Positions 41,941 through 51,201 of a stretch of DNA of 64,000 bases are shown in pieces. A model generated the notes under the pieces. That model did not search any database and was not told where the DNA came from. It saw nothing but the letters and a program-made list of their open reading frames with translations. The stretch is taken from positions 1-64,000 of the forward strand of contig CAJTZS010000016.1 of NCBI GenBank assembly GCA_910584055.1, read 5' to 3'. A program made the translations under genes and the position numbers. The stretch's first letter is position 1; each line of letters begins with the position of its first letter. The DNA comes from an uncultured Muribaculaceae bacterium (GTDB lineage: Bacteria > Bacteroidota > Bacteroidia > Bacteroidales > Muribaculaceae).

Positions 41941-43887
41941 ATGAAGGTTATATCTAAAGCTATAATGACATGCGTTGTTCTGATTTCATTGTCAGTTAGC
42001 GCGTTGGCATCTCCCAAACTACCGGTAGTAGAGATTCTCGGTAAGAATTATTATGTTTATGTTATCAAGAAAGGGGATTCGTTGTTCGGTATATCCCGTG
42101 AATATGGATGGAACTATGACCAGCTGCAGAAACTTAATCCCAAGGCTGTGTCCCCATTGCCAAAGGGAATGAAAGTTTATTATCCAGCAAATGATACGAA
42201 ACAGGATAAAATAGAGGTTATCTCTTCTGTTGATGATGTCGCCCAACCCCTAAGCCATATCATTAAACGAGGTGAGACTGTTTATGCAATCTCCCGGATG
42301 TACGGTATTCCGGTGGAGAAAATATATGAATTGAATCCCGGCAGCAAGAGTGGGATTAAAGAGGGCGAGGTATTATTACTTGCTGATAATAAATATACTG
42401 ACTCTCAAGATAATGCGGAGTATTATACAATAAAGAAGGGTGACACATTATACGGGGTAGCGAAAAGTCATTTTACTACAGTCGCTGCCATAATGAAAAT
42501 AAATCCCGGAATTTCTGAAAAGAATTTTAAGGCGGATGCCGTCATAAAACTTCCCCCAAGGGGAACCGGTATAAAGAGTGTGGTACGAAAGGTTGAGGAG
42601 GAAAAGCTTACCTCGTTCTCTACCTATAAAGTCGAGAAGAAAGATACGTGGGATACAATTGCAGAGAAAACCGGTGTTGATAAGTCTGACCTTTTGGAGG
42701 CGAATGGCGGAGGTGCTGATAAACCTAAAAACAAGTCTTTGATAACAATCCCGAATATAGAGACCTCAACAGTGGAGAAGACCATTGTGGAAGAAGATCC
42801 CAGGGAGCTGACGAATGACGGTATAGCAGAAATCTATGACAGTATTCATGGAATTGCAGATACAAACGGGCAACGTGAATTCAAGGTTGCATTATTGCTT
42901 TCGGAACCTTCCTCCAGAAAGGACCTTGAATTTGTGCGAGGATTTCTAACCGGTGTTGAACGATTAAAACAACTTGCAACCAAATTGAATGTTGTTGTGA
43001 TTGACGGAAATCGCAATTCCACTGATGTGTTGAGCGAATTGTCTGATGTAGACCCGGATTTGCTTTTCCTTACAACCGAGAAAGGAATCCCCGCTTATCT
43101 TTCTGAATACGCAGAAGTAAGCCAGACTCCAATGGTCAATACTTTTGACGTAAAGAATGATCTGTATGCCCGAAATCCATACGTCATTCAGCTTCTCACT
43201 CCATCCAACTATTTCAATGAGGAGATTGCTGCAAAAATAAAAGCAGAGTATGGTGACTATACATTGCTGTATGCCGGCAATCCCGATGACGGCGACCAGT
43301 TGGCGTCGGCAATTAAAGACTCCTCATTTGCATCTAAAGTTAAAACGGTTTCTATAGAGGCGTTATCGCAATATCCTTTCCGTGAAGATGGGAAATATCT
43401 GATATATGGGTATCCAACAAAGAAAGATGATGTTGCGGCATTGCTTGATGCGGTAAAGGAGGTAAAAAATATCTATCCTCTGACGGATATTGCTGTTATA
43501 GGGCGTCCAAGTTGGATTGTATATGATGAAACTTCAATGGAGGAGAGATTTCATGCTTCTAATGTCCTCATACCTTCAAGGTTTTATTATGACAAGAATT
43601 CCATGGACACGAGGAAATTTGAGAATTGTTATAAATCATTGTTTGATCGTACCCCTGCCAAATCTTTCCCCGTATATGCATGTGTGGGATATGACGCATC
43701 GTTATATTTTATCGGAGGACTTGCAAATGCCGAATTCGATATAAATGCATTGGATACTTCAAATAGCGGCGTGCAGAGCGATTTCGAATTGTACCGGCCC
43801 GGAAACTGGACAGGAATGTTGAATCCTATTGTATATCTTGTAAGATTCACACCATATAACACGATTGAAAAGATTGCAGTGAAATGA
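41941..43887 (+). CDS. LysM-repeat protein with periplasmic-binding-like domain
   Basis: A 648-residue exported protein (signal peptide MTCVVLISLSVSALA). Four LysM motifs follow: YYVYVIKKGDSLFGISREYG (about 35-80), SHIIKRGETVYAISRMYG (about 100-145), YYTIKKGDTLYGVAKSHF (about 160-205) and the more divergent STYKVEKKDTWDTIAEKTG (about 225-268). LysM binds peptidoglycan glycan chains. Residues about 300-640 fold like a periplasmic amino-acid binding protein (FKVALLLSEPSSRKDLEFVRGF, DPDLLFLTTEKGIPAYLS). The combination suggests an envelope-anchored sensor or scaffold. It overlaps the barrel gene by 4 bp. Confidence 0.82.
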   Translation: MKVISKAIMTCVVLISLSVSALASPKLPVVEILGKNYYVYVIKKGDSLFGISREYGWNYDQLQKLNPKAVSPLPKGMKVYYPANDTKQDKIEVISSVDDVAQPLSHIIKRGETVYAISRMYGIPVEKIYELNPGSKSGIKEGEVLLLADNKYTDSQDNAEYYTIKKGDTLYGVAKSHFTTVAAIMKINPGISEKNFKADAVIKLPPRGTGIKSVVRKVEEEKLTSFSTYKVEKKDTWDTIAEKTGVDKSDLLEANGGGADKPKNKSLITIPNIETSTVEKTIVEEDPRELTNDGIAEIYDSIHGIADTNGQREFKVALLLSEPSSRKDLEFVRGFLTGVERLKQLATKLNVVVIDGNRNSTDVLSELSDVDPDLLFLTTEKGIPAYLSEYAEVSQTPMVNTFDVKNDLYARNPYVIQLLTPSNYFNEEIAAKIKAEYGDYTLLYAGNPDDGDQLASAIKDSSFASKVKTVSIEALSQYPFREDGKYLIYGYPTKKDDVAALLDAVKEVKNIYPLTDIAVIGRPSWIVYDETSMEERFHASNVLIPSRFYYDKNSMDTRKFENCYKSLFDRTPAKSFPVYACVGYDASLYFIGGLANAEFDINALDTSNSGVQSDFELYRPGNWTGMLNPIVYLVRFTPYNTIEKIAVK

Positions 43888-44576
43888 ACATGAAAAAATA
43901 TTTGTTGCCGCTACTTGTAGTGTTAACGAGTATGGCATCCCTTCCGGTATCGGGTCAGACGCATTATTCATCCAATGTTGCTGTCGGTGTTAAGGGTGGA
44001 GTGGATTTATCCAGAGTTAGCTTCACTCCCAGCGTTAAGCAGGGTTTTGCGATGGGTTGTAATGCCGGTGTCACTTTCAGGTATATTGAAGAAAACCATT
44101 TTGGTCTGATCGCGGAAGTTAATTTTGAACAGAGGGGATGGAAGGAGGATTTTGAGGAGTATCCTTATGAATATACAAGAACGTTGAATTATATTCAGAT
44201 TCCTTTTCTTGCGCATATTTATTTTGGCAGGAGAGGCCGCTTCTTTTTCAATGCAGGCCCTGAAATAGGATTTATGATAGGGGAATCGACGAAGGCTAAT
44301 TTCGATTATAACAACATTGCGTCAATACCGGAGTTCCCGTCATCGTTAAGGACAACTTATCAGTATCAGATGGCAGCGGAAAACAAGGTTGATTTCGGGA
44401 TTTCCGCAGGGCTTGGTGGCGAATTCAGTATTAGCCGCAGAAACTCGATTTATATTGAAGGCCGTTTCTATTATGGCCTGGGAAACGTGCTTAAATCTGG
44501 ACGGACTGAAAATTTCAGAGGTTCCAATTCGATGTCAATTATGGCAAGTGTCGGCTATTGGTTCCGTATCAAATAA
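43884..44576 (+). CDS. PorT-family outer-membrane beta-barrel
   Basis: A 230-residue exported barrel: signal peptide KKYLLPLLVVLTSMASLPVSGQ, then VGVKGGVDLSRVSFTP and LNYIQIPFLAHIYFGRRGRFFFNAGPEIGFMIG, with SISRRNSIYIEGRFYYGLGNV near the end. The family comprises PorT-like proteins of Bacteroidota; most are not tied to a known function. Its ATG overlaps the LysM gene by 4 bp, so the pair is co-translated and may be a peptidoglycan-outer membrane complex. A terminator starts at its stop. Confidence 0.82.
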   Translation: MNMKKYLLPLLVVLTSMASLPVSGQTHYSSNVAVGVKGGVDLSRVSFTPSVKQGFAMGCNAGVTFRYIEENHFGLIAEVNFEQRGWKEDFEEYPYEYTRTLNYIQIPFLAHIYFGRRGRFFFNAGPEIGFMIGESTKANFDYNNIASIPEFPSSLRTTYQYQMAAENKVDFGISAGLGGEFSISRRNSIYIEGRFYYGLGNVLKSGRTENFRGSNSMSIMASVGYWFRIK

Positions 44577-44602
44577 GATGAAGTTGTTTAAACAACTTCA
44601 TC
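44577..44602 (+). terminator. Perfect-palindrome terminator
   Basis: GATGAAGTTGTTT (44577-44589) is the exact inverse of AAACAACTTCATC (44590-44602), followed by TTATTTTT. It ends the LysM/PorT-like operon, directly after the stop codon. Confidence 0.85.
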
Positions 44603-44630
44603 TTATTTTTAAACAACTTCTAAAATCTAA

Positions 44631-45446
44631 TTAATAGATTATATACCACATTGTCAGATACACGAGTACAGCGGGCGCGGCAAGAAGCAACGAATCGATC
44701 CGGTCGAGTATTCCTCCATGTCCGGGAAGTATGTTGCCTGAGTCTTTAATGTGAAGCGTACGTTTTATTAATGATTCCACGAGGTCTCCCCATGTGCCGA
44801 ATATGCTTACGACTGCAGAAAGACCAAGCCATAGGGGTAAATTAGATTCGAGTCCGAAGAAATTCGAACAATAGTTACAGAATACAAAAGCAGCCGCAAG
44901 GTTGAATATCAGACCGCCGAAGAATCCCTCCCATGATTTTTTAGGTGATATTCTTTCGAATAGTCTGTGACGACCTATTGCGCTTCCTACGAGATATGCC
45001 CCCGTATCGTTGATCCATAAAAACAGGAAGACTGCGAGAAGAGTTTCCGGCTTATTGAATAGATATGATATTCCTACGGCACAGCCTAATGGAATCCCGA
45101 TATATATTTGGCTCATCATTGAATGCGCGAGATTACGAAGAGGATATTCATCTTTGATATACAATTCTTCAATGAATCTTCCTGTCATTATAGCTATCCA
45201 TAACAATATAGGGAATATGTAGACCCCAAAACATAATGATACGCATCCGGCTATATCAAGAAGTATGGTAGGGATTCTGCGGGCATTGAAATCTGAACAA
45301 ATCTTAGAGAACTCGATAATGGCCAGTACTCCAAAAACTGAAGCCATTATAGCAACGGCTTCATAACCAATGAGTATGCATCCTATAATAATTCCACAAT
45401 ATATTATACCCGATAGTGTACGGACAGTTAATTTCTTCAGATCCAT
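44631..45446 (-). CDS. cdsA: Phosphatidate cytidylyltransferase
   Basis: A 271-residue integral membrane enzyme with about 8 spans. The frame is open to an upstream TTG at 45503, but ATG 45446 (MDLKKLTVRTLSGIIYCG) is the natural start. The C-terminal CdsA signature SKKSWEGFFGG and GDLVESLIKRTLHIKDSGNILPGHGGILDRIDSLLLAAP is complete. It makes CDP-diacylglycerol from phosphatidate and CTP for phospholipid synthesis. It is separated from lpxA by a terminator at 45535-45560. Confidence 0.94.
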   Translation of the reverse strand: MDLKKLTVRTLSGIIYCGIIIGCILIGYEAVAIMASVFGVLAIIEFSKICSDFNARRIPTILLDIAGCVSLCFGVYIFPILLWIAIMTGRFIEELYIKDEYPLRNLAHSMMSQIYIGIPLGCAVGISYLFNKPETLLAVFLFLWINDTGAYLVGSAIGRHRLFERISPKKSWEGFFGGLIFNLAAAFVFCNYCSNFFGLESNLPLWLGLSAVVSIFGTWGDLVESLIKRTLHIKDSGNILPGHGGILDRIDSLLLAAPAVLVYLTMWYIIY

Positions 45447-45534
45447 TTCTAAATTAGGTTTCAATGATGTGGCAAAGTTAGCTATTCTTAGGGATAATTG
45501 CAAGCGCGCAATAAGAAGTTATTGCAAAAAATAC

Positions 45535-45560
45535 AGGGGAAATCCTAAAAGGTTTCCCCT
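45535..45560 (-). terminator. Terminator between lpxA and cdsA
   Basis: AGGGGAAA-T-CC (45535-45545) pairs with GGTTTCCCCT (45551-45560), with one bulge. On the minus strand a T-rich run (GTATTTTTTG) follows, so it should end the lpxA transcript before cdsA. Confidence 0.7.
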
Positions 45561-45591
45561 ATATTGATATAGAAATTGATATGGATCGGGT

Positions 45592-46389
45592 TTATTCTTC
45601 CGTCACTTGAGGAGGAAGGGCGGCAAGACGATACTCATGCTTCTTTACGAATTTCAATATGGCATCTCTTTCCATGCTCGGCTCTATATCCGATTCAATG
45701 CGTTTTATCGCATTGAATGGAGAGGTCTGGCTTTGATAGATATGTCGATAGCATTGCGCTATGGAATCTATTATAGCTTCAGATTTCTTGCCTTTCCTGA
45801 GTATATAGGCATTGACTCCATAATACTCAATCGGATTATGTGCCATTATTGTGAAGGGAGGCACGTTATTGTTCACGCGACATCCACCCTTTACAAGCAC
45901 CCATTCCGCTATATCACAATTCTCGTGTACCAACGCGTTTGAGGACAGGATGGTGCAATCTCCGATTTTGCATGCTCCCGCTATCTTGGCTGCATTTCCG
46001 ATAACGACGTAGTCACCCACCTCAGAATCATGGCCGATGTGGCTTTGAGCCATAATAAATGAATTGTTACCGATTTTTGTTGATTTTCCGGCATAGATGC
46101 TCCGGTTGATAATCACATGTTCGCGGATGCAGTTGTTGTCGCCTATCTCAACAAAAGAATCTTCTCCCTTCCATCTGAAATCTTGGGGTGATGCGGAAAT
46201 CACGCAACCATCATAGAAGCGGTTGTTTTTACCGATTCTCGCACCGGAGCGGATGCTGACATGAGGTCCGATCACGCATCCCTCACCAATCTCTACATTG
46301 TCATCGATATATGCGAACGCATTGATGGTGACATTATCTCCAATTTTCGCGTTTGGATGGACAAACGCCAGAGGGCTGATCTGAAACAT
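45592..46389 (-). CDS. lpxA: UDP-N-acetylglucosamine acyltransferase
   Basis: A 265-residue left-handed beta-helix enzyme. It transfers a hydroxyacyl chain to UDP-GlcNAc, the first step of lipid A synthesis. The N-terminal SPLAFVHPNAKIGDNVTINAFAYI, GPHVSIRSGARIG, the catalytic His region FIMAQSHIGHDSEVGDYVVIGN (about 122-143) and the C-terminal helical domain with VNAYILRKGKK all match. Length is normal. Here it stands apart from lpxC/fabZ, downstream of the efflux operon. Confidence 0.92.
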   Translation of the reverse strand: MFQISPLAFVHPNAKIGDNVTINAFAYIDDNVEIGEGCVIGPHVSIRSGARIGKNNRFYDGCVISASPQDFRWKGEDSFVEIGDNNCIREHVIINRSIYAGKSTKIGNNSFIMAQSHIGHDSEVGDYVVIGNAAKIAGACKIGDCTILSSNALVHENCDIAEWVLVKGGCRVNNNVPPFTIMAHNPIEYYGVNAYILRKGKKSEAIIDSIAQCYRHIYQSQTSPFNAIKRIESDIEPSMERDAILKFVKKHEYRLAALPPQVTEE

Positions 46390-46415
46390 AGTATTAAGTA
46401 TTTGAGGTTAACCGT

Positions 46416-47795
46416 TTATCTTCCTCCACCCACAGCCTGGTAAAGGCTGATGAGTGAAGCTACCTGTGTATGCCAGCATGCAAGACTTGAAAGCTGGGCG
46501 CCTAGAAGGCTTGAACGCGCTGTGAGAACTTCAAGGTAGGTTGTTTTCTGGTCCAAAGTTAATAATTCTTGCGTATATTCCACACTTTTTTCCAGATTAT
46601 CTATTTGTTGCTCCAATGCTACCTTCTTGTCGTTTACATTTGAAATCTGTGCAAGAGCATCGCTGACATCGGCACTCGCACCGAGCAGAGCTTTCTCAAA
46701 CGCGTTCATAGCCTGTTTTTGTTGCGCCTTTGCAGCCTCAAGGGTTGCTATGTTTTGACCGCGTGAGAAAATTGGTGCTGCGAGTTGACCGGCAAGCTGT
46801 ATGAACCATTTCCCCGGATTGGTGATCATGCTTCCCAAGAGATTTGTAAATCCCCCTTGTGCGGATATTGAAAGAGTGGGATAGAAGGCGGCACGCGCGC
46901 TGTTGGTATTATAATATGCGGCGGCCAATCCTCTTTCAGCGGCGCGAACGTCCGGACGCACTGCAAGATATGACATCGGGATTCCATTTCTTACATCTAC
47001 CGGCAGGGAAAAGCTTAGGTCTGATGTTACCTCCCATTCGCGTGGATATGTGCCAAGAAGGGTTGAAAGAGTGTTGGATGTCGTGACAATGTTCTGTTTG
47101 ATATCAGGGATGGATGCCATTATGCTCCAATAATTCGCGGCACTTTGAACCACAGCGGCTTCATTTACGTATGCCGCCTCCTTCATCGCCTTCATTGATT
47201 CGACCTGATCCTTCCATATGACAGATGTTCTTTCTGTCAGGTCAAGTTGCTGTTTAAGGAGCACAAGTGCATAATATGTGTTTGCGACACCGCAGATAAT
47301 CTGCGAGCGGACTGCCTGCTCATAATCTTCCATCTGCTCGACATTTACCTTTGCTCCGCGTTTGCGATTAAGGATCTTGCCGAACACGTCGATCTCCCAG
47401 TTAGCAGCCAAAGGAATAGTGTAACTCCAATTCATATGGCTGCCTCCATAGCTTGCGGATCCTCCGTTAGGATTTAATGCCAAAGATGGTAAATAGCTCA
47501 ATTTGGCACCCTTGAGTTGAGCCTGCGCTATCTCAACGTTGTGACGGGCATCGTCAAGATCTTGGTTATTCTCAAGGGCCTGACGGATGTAGCTCTGAAG
47601 AAGTGGATCTGTAAATACTTTCTCCCAACCAAGATATTCAAGCGATGTAGAGTCAACCGGTTGTTCCGTGGCTTTACGGAAATCCTCTACGAAAGAGTTT
47701 TCCTCTGAGGGGAGCTCGTATTTCTGGTAGATGTGACAGCTGCTCATCGCAACTGTCAACACTACCATCATTATATAATTAATTATTTTGTTCAT
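46416..47795 (-). CDS. RND efflux outer-membrane factor (TolC/OprM type)
   Basis: A 459-residue outer-membrane channel. A lipoprotein signal (VLTVAMSSC, Cys near 20) suggests OprM-like anchoring, and two repeated helical coiled segments are present (SLEYLGWEKVFTDPLLQSYI and ARHNVEIAQAQLKGAKLSYLPSLALNP; RAAERGLAAAYYNTNSARAAFYPTLSIS). It provides the exit duct for the permease and adaptor encoded just upstream on the minus strand. It starts 7 bp after the permease stop, in the same operon. Confidence 0.88.
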   Translation of the reverse strand: MNKIINYIMMVVLTVAMSSCHIYQKYELPSEENSFVEDFRKATEQPVDSTSLEYLGWEKVFTDPLLQSYIRQALENNQDLDDARHNVEIAQAQLKGAKLSYLPSLALNPNGGSASYGGSHMNWSYTIPLAANWEIDVFGKILNRKRGAKVNVEQMEDYEQAVRSQIICGVANTYYALVLLKQQLDLTERTSVIWKDQVESMKAMKEAAYVNEAAVVQSAANYWSIMASIPDIKQNIVTTSNTLSTLLGTYPREWEVTSDLSFSLPVDVRNGIPMSYLAVRPDVRAAERGLAAAYYNTNSARAAFYPTLSISAQGGFTNLLGSMITNPGKWFIQLAGQLAAPIFSRGQNIATLEAAKAQQKQAMNAFEKALLGASADVSDALAQISNVNDKKVALEQQIDNLEKSVEYTQELLTLDQKTTYLEVLTARSSLLGAQLSSLACWHTQVASLISLYQAVGGGR

Positions 47796-47802
47796 TGCTG
47801 TA

Positions 47803-50800
47803 TTATTCTCTTGTTATACTGTATTGCTCAATCTCGGAGGTAACTCCAGTGTTATCTTTGTCTTTCCATTTCGGAGGAGTGATCTTCTCCTGAATAAGCT
47901 GGAATGCCACGAACATGGCAGGCACAACGAGAACCTGAAGTATCATACCTATCAACATACCGCCGATTGCTCCTGAACCGAGTGCGTTATATCCGTTGGC
48001 GCCGGCACCGGTTGCGAACATCAACGGAAGGAGACCGATGATCATTGCAAGCGATGTCATAAGGATAGGACGCAAACGGGCTGTCGCACCCTGTATTGCC
48101 GATTGCACCACGCTAAGTCCGGTTCTCCTTCTTTCGAGGGCGAACTCAACAATAAGAATTGCATTCTTAGCCAGAAGACCGATCAACATGATGAGCGCGA
48201 TCTGCAGATAAATATTGTTGTCAATACCCATGAACCGGGCGAACAGGAATGTACCCATCAAACCGAACGGGACAGACAGGATCACAGCCCATGGAATAAT
48301 GTAACTCTCATATTGAGCAGACAGGAGGAGGTATACAAAAAGGAGCACAAGCGCGAAGATGTATGCCGTCTGTCCGCTACCGCCTTTTGCTTCCTCACGG
48401 GTCATACCTGAGTATTCATACCCGAACCCGACCGGAAGGACCTCGGCCCCGACTTCTTCAATTGCTTTCACTGCATCACCCGAGGAGAATCCCGGAGCTG
48501 GCTGACCCGTTACGGCGATGGATGTAAACATGTTGAAGCGATTAATGATGTCCGGTCCATAAACACGTTTCAGGGAGACGAAATTGTCGATCGGAGCCAT
48601 CGTGGCACCGTTTCTAACTTTTATCCTCTTCAATGTTTCGGGAGATACTCGGGCCTCAGGATTGGCCTGCATCATGACACGGTAAAGCTTTCCGAACTTG
48701 TTGAAGTTGGATACGTACATACCTCCGTAATATCCCTGAAGTGCACTCAGAATCTGGTTCTGGGTAAGACCTGCCTGCTTGATCTTTGCGACATCAAGCT
48801 CTACAAGATATTGAGGGAATGTCGGGTTGAACGTAGAATACGCCATCTGAATTTCAGGGCGTGCGTTCAATGCGCCGATGAAGCGTTGATAAACTCCAAA
48901 GAAGTTATTCAGATCACCACCAGTCTTGTCTTGAAGCTTGATCTCAAAACCGCTCGTTGCGGAATATCCCGGAATCATAGGAGGTGTGAAGAACATTATA
49001 CGCCCATCCTTGATCTGTGAGCACTTCTGGTATAGCTGGGCAAGCACCGCATTTGCGCTCTCCGTCTTTTCATCACGCTCTTCCCAGGGACGAAGCTTGA
49101 TAATGAATGAGCCATAGGTGTTGCCTTGTCCACCGACAAAACTATATCCGGTGATCGCATTGCGGGTCTGAATGGCGTTGATTGTGCCGCAAATGCTGTC
49201 TACCTGATCCATTATGGATTTTGTTTTTTCCATCGCAGTGGCCGGCGGCATATCGACAACGCCCATGATAGTGCCGGTATCTTCCTGCGGCACCATGGAG
49301 GTTGCCGTTGTGCTCATGAGCCATACAAGTACGGCAATTGATGCGGCAACGATGGAGAATCCTGTAATCTTATGTCGTATGAACCATCCGGAGGCGACGT
49401 TGTAGACCTTAAGCAGCTTGTTGAACCCTTTATTGAAGAAATTGATAAATTCCTTGGAGAAGAGTCCTATTACCGCCATAACAGCCACAACAACAGCAAT
49501 TATTCCCTTGACTATGTTTTCGAAGTCAAACCATCCCATCATAAGGAATGCTATTGCCGCAATTATAAGTATTAGAGTGACTATAGGAGGGAATTTAAGG
49601 CTGAAACGTTTCTTATAGGTCTCTTTTACAACTTCACCTGCCGCGGAGTATGCGTCTTTCATGCGTTCTTTGAGTGGCTTCTCATCCTCTTTCTTATGAG
49701 GTTTGAGGAACAATGCGCAGAGAGCCGGAGACAATGTAAGGGCGTTTATTGCTGACAGACCTATAGACATTGCCATGGTAAGACCGAACTGGCGATAGAA
49801 CACGCCGGAAACGCCACCCATGAATGATACCGGAATAAACACAAGCATCATGACGAGCGTGATGGATACAAGAGCTCCTGCGATTTCGTTCATTGCGTCT
49901 ATGGCGGCACGCTTGGAAGATGTGTATCCTTCATCAAGTTTTGCGTGTACCGCCTCGACGACGACTATGGCATCGTCAACCACAATCGCAATTGCCAGCA
50001 CGAGAGCTGAAAGTGTAAGAAGGTTTACTGAGAATCCGAAGATGTTCATCAGGAAGAAAGTACCGATCAAAGCGACAGGTATCGCTATGATAGGAATTAA
50101 TGTCGAGCGGAAATCCTGCAGGAAGATAAATACCACGAGGAATACAAGCACGAATGCTTCGATAAGAGTCTTGACAACCTCATGAATGGAGGCGAAAAGG
50201 AAGTCGTTCACACTCATTGTTGTGATAATCTTAACACCCTCCGGCGCTTCTTTCTGGAATTTGTCAAGTTCTTTCTGGATATCCTCAACTACCTGTGTGG
50301 CATTCGAACCTGCAGACTGGAACACGATTGCCGAGCATCCGATATGCCCGTTGGTTGTTGAATGGAAACCATAAGAGAGACGACCAAGTTCAACGTCGGC
50401 CACATCTTTAAGACGAAGTATTTCACCGTCATTCGATGCGCGGACAATTATGTCGCCGAATTCTGTCTCATCCTGCAGACGGCCTTTATAGCGCATCACA
50501 TATTGGAAACTCTGATTCCCGTTTTCACCGAACTGTCCCGGCGCCGCCTCGATGTTCTGCTCGGCAAGCGCCGCAGAAATGTCGGTAGGCATAAGCCCAT
50601 ATTGCGCCATCACATCCGGTTTAAGCCATATACGCATACTGTAGTCCGCACCCATCACCATAGCGTCTCCCACGCCCGACACACGTTTGATGACGGGGAT
50701 GATGTTGATTGCCATATAGTTTTCGATGAATTCTTCGGAATACTTGCCGTCCGCATCGTAAACATTGAAAACCATCAGCATGGAGCTCTGACGTTTCTGT

Positions 50801-51189
50801 GTAATGACACCTACCTGGTTTACCTCGGCCGGAAGGAAACTTGCTGCCTTGGCTACGCGGTTCTGGACGTCCACAGCTGCCATATCCGGATCCATTCCCG
50901 GCTTGAAGTAGACTGTTATGGATGCGGAACCATTGTTGGCTGCCGAAGAATACATATAATCCATGTTCTCCGCACCGTTTATCTGCTCCTCAAGCGGCGC
51001 GATCACTGAATTCAATACACTTTGCGCGTTGGCTCCAGTATAAGTTGTTGAGACCTGGATTGTCGGCGGCGCAATATCCGGATACTGTTCAATAGGGAGG
51101 GAGGTGAGGCCGAGTATACCGAATATGACGATAAATATCGAAATAACGGTTGAAAGTACAGGCCTGTTTATAAATGTTGATAAATTCAT
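47803..51189 (-). CDS. RND efflux permease (AcrB/MexB family), elongated
   Basis: A 1128-residue HAE1-type permease. The N-terminal STFINRPVLSTVISIFIVIFGILGL, SVEDI-like repeats, and LAIAIVVDDAIVVVEAV with the proton-relay Asp pair in TM4 are conserved; the second half has the matching LLAKNAILIVEFALERR. Normal length is about 1030-1060; here an extra stretch near residues 500-600 holds two further hydrophobic segments (FPPIVTLILIIAAIAFLMMGW and IVKGIIAVVVAVMAVIGLF) before KGFNKLLKVYN. It drives drug/proton antiport. It starts 12 bp after the adaptor gene. Confidence 0.9.
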   Translation of the reverse strand: MNLSTFINRPVLSTVISIFIVIFGILGLTSLPIEQYPDIAPPTIQVSTTYTGANAQSVLNSVIAPLEEQINGAENMDYMYSSAANNGSASITVYFKPGMDPDMAAVDVQNRVAKAASFLPAEVNQVGVITQKRQSSMLMVFNVYDADGKYSEEFIENYMAINIIPVIKRVSGVGDAMVMGADYSMRIWLKPDVMAQYGLMPTDISAALAEQNIEAAPGQFGENGNQSFQYVMRYKGRLQDETEFGDIIVRASNDGEILRLKDVADVELGRLSYGFHSTTNGHIGCSAIVFQSAGSNATQVVEDIQKELDKFQKEAPEGVKIITTMSVNDFLFASIHEVVKTLIEAFVLVFLVVFIFLQDFRSTLIPIIAIPVALIGTFFLMNIFGFSVNLLTLSALVLAIAIVVDDAIVVVEAVHAKLDEGYTSSKRAAIDAMNEIAGALVSITLVMMLVFIPVSFMGGVSGVFYRQFGLTMAMSIGLSAINALTLSPALCALFLKPHKKEDEKPLKERMKDAYSAAGEVVKETYKKRFSLKFPPIVTLILIIAAIAFLMMGWFDFENIVKGIIAVVVAVMAVIGLFSKEFINFFNKGFNKLLKVYNVASGWFIRHKITGFSIVAASIAVLVWLMSTTATSMVPQEDTGTIMGVVDMPPATAMEKTKSIMDQVDSICGTINAIQTRNAITGYSFVGGQGNTYGSFIIKLRPWEERDEKTESANAVLAQLYQKCSQIKDGRIMFFTPPMIPGYSATSGFEIKLQDKTGGDLNNFFGVYQRFIGALNARPEIQMAYSTFNPTFPQYLVELDVAKIKQAGLTQNQILSALQGYYGGMYVSNFNKFGKLYRVMMQANPEARVSPETLKRIKVRNGATMAPIDNFVSLKRVYGPDIINRFNMFTSIAVTGQPAPGFSSGDAVKAIEEVGAEVLPVGFGYEYSGMTREEAKGGSGQTAYIFALVLLFVYLLLSAQYESYIIPWAVILSVPFGLMGTFLFARFMGIDNNIYLQIALIMLIGLLAKNAILIVEFALERRRTGLSVVQSAIQGATARLRPILMTSLAMIIGLLPLMFATGAGANGYNALGSGAIGGMLIGMILQVLVVPAMFVAFQLIQEKITPPKWKDKDNTGVTSEIEQYSITRE

Positions 51190-51201
51190 CGCTCAGTAAA
51201 T

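Noticed and set aside
50362..51009. 215-codon frame antisense to the RND permease
   Set aside because: Shadow of a strongly conserved gene; its residue pattern mirrors the permease codons and no start signal is present.
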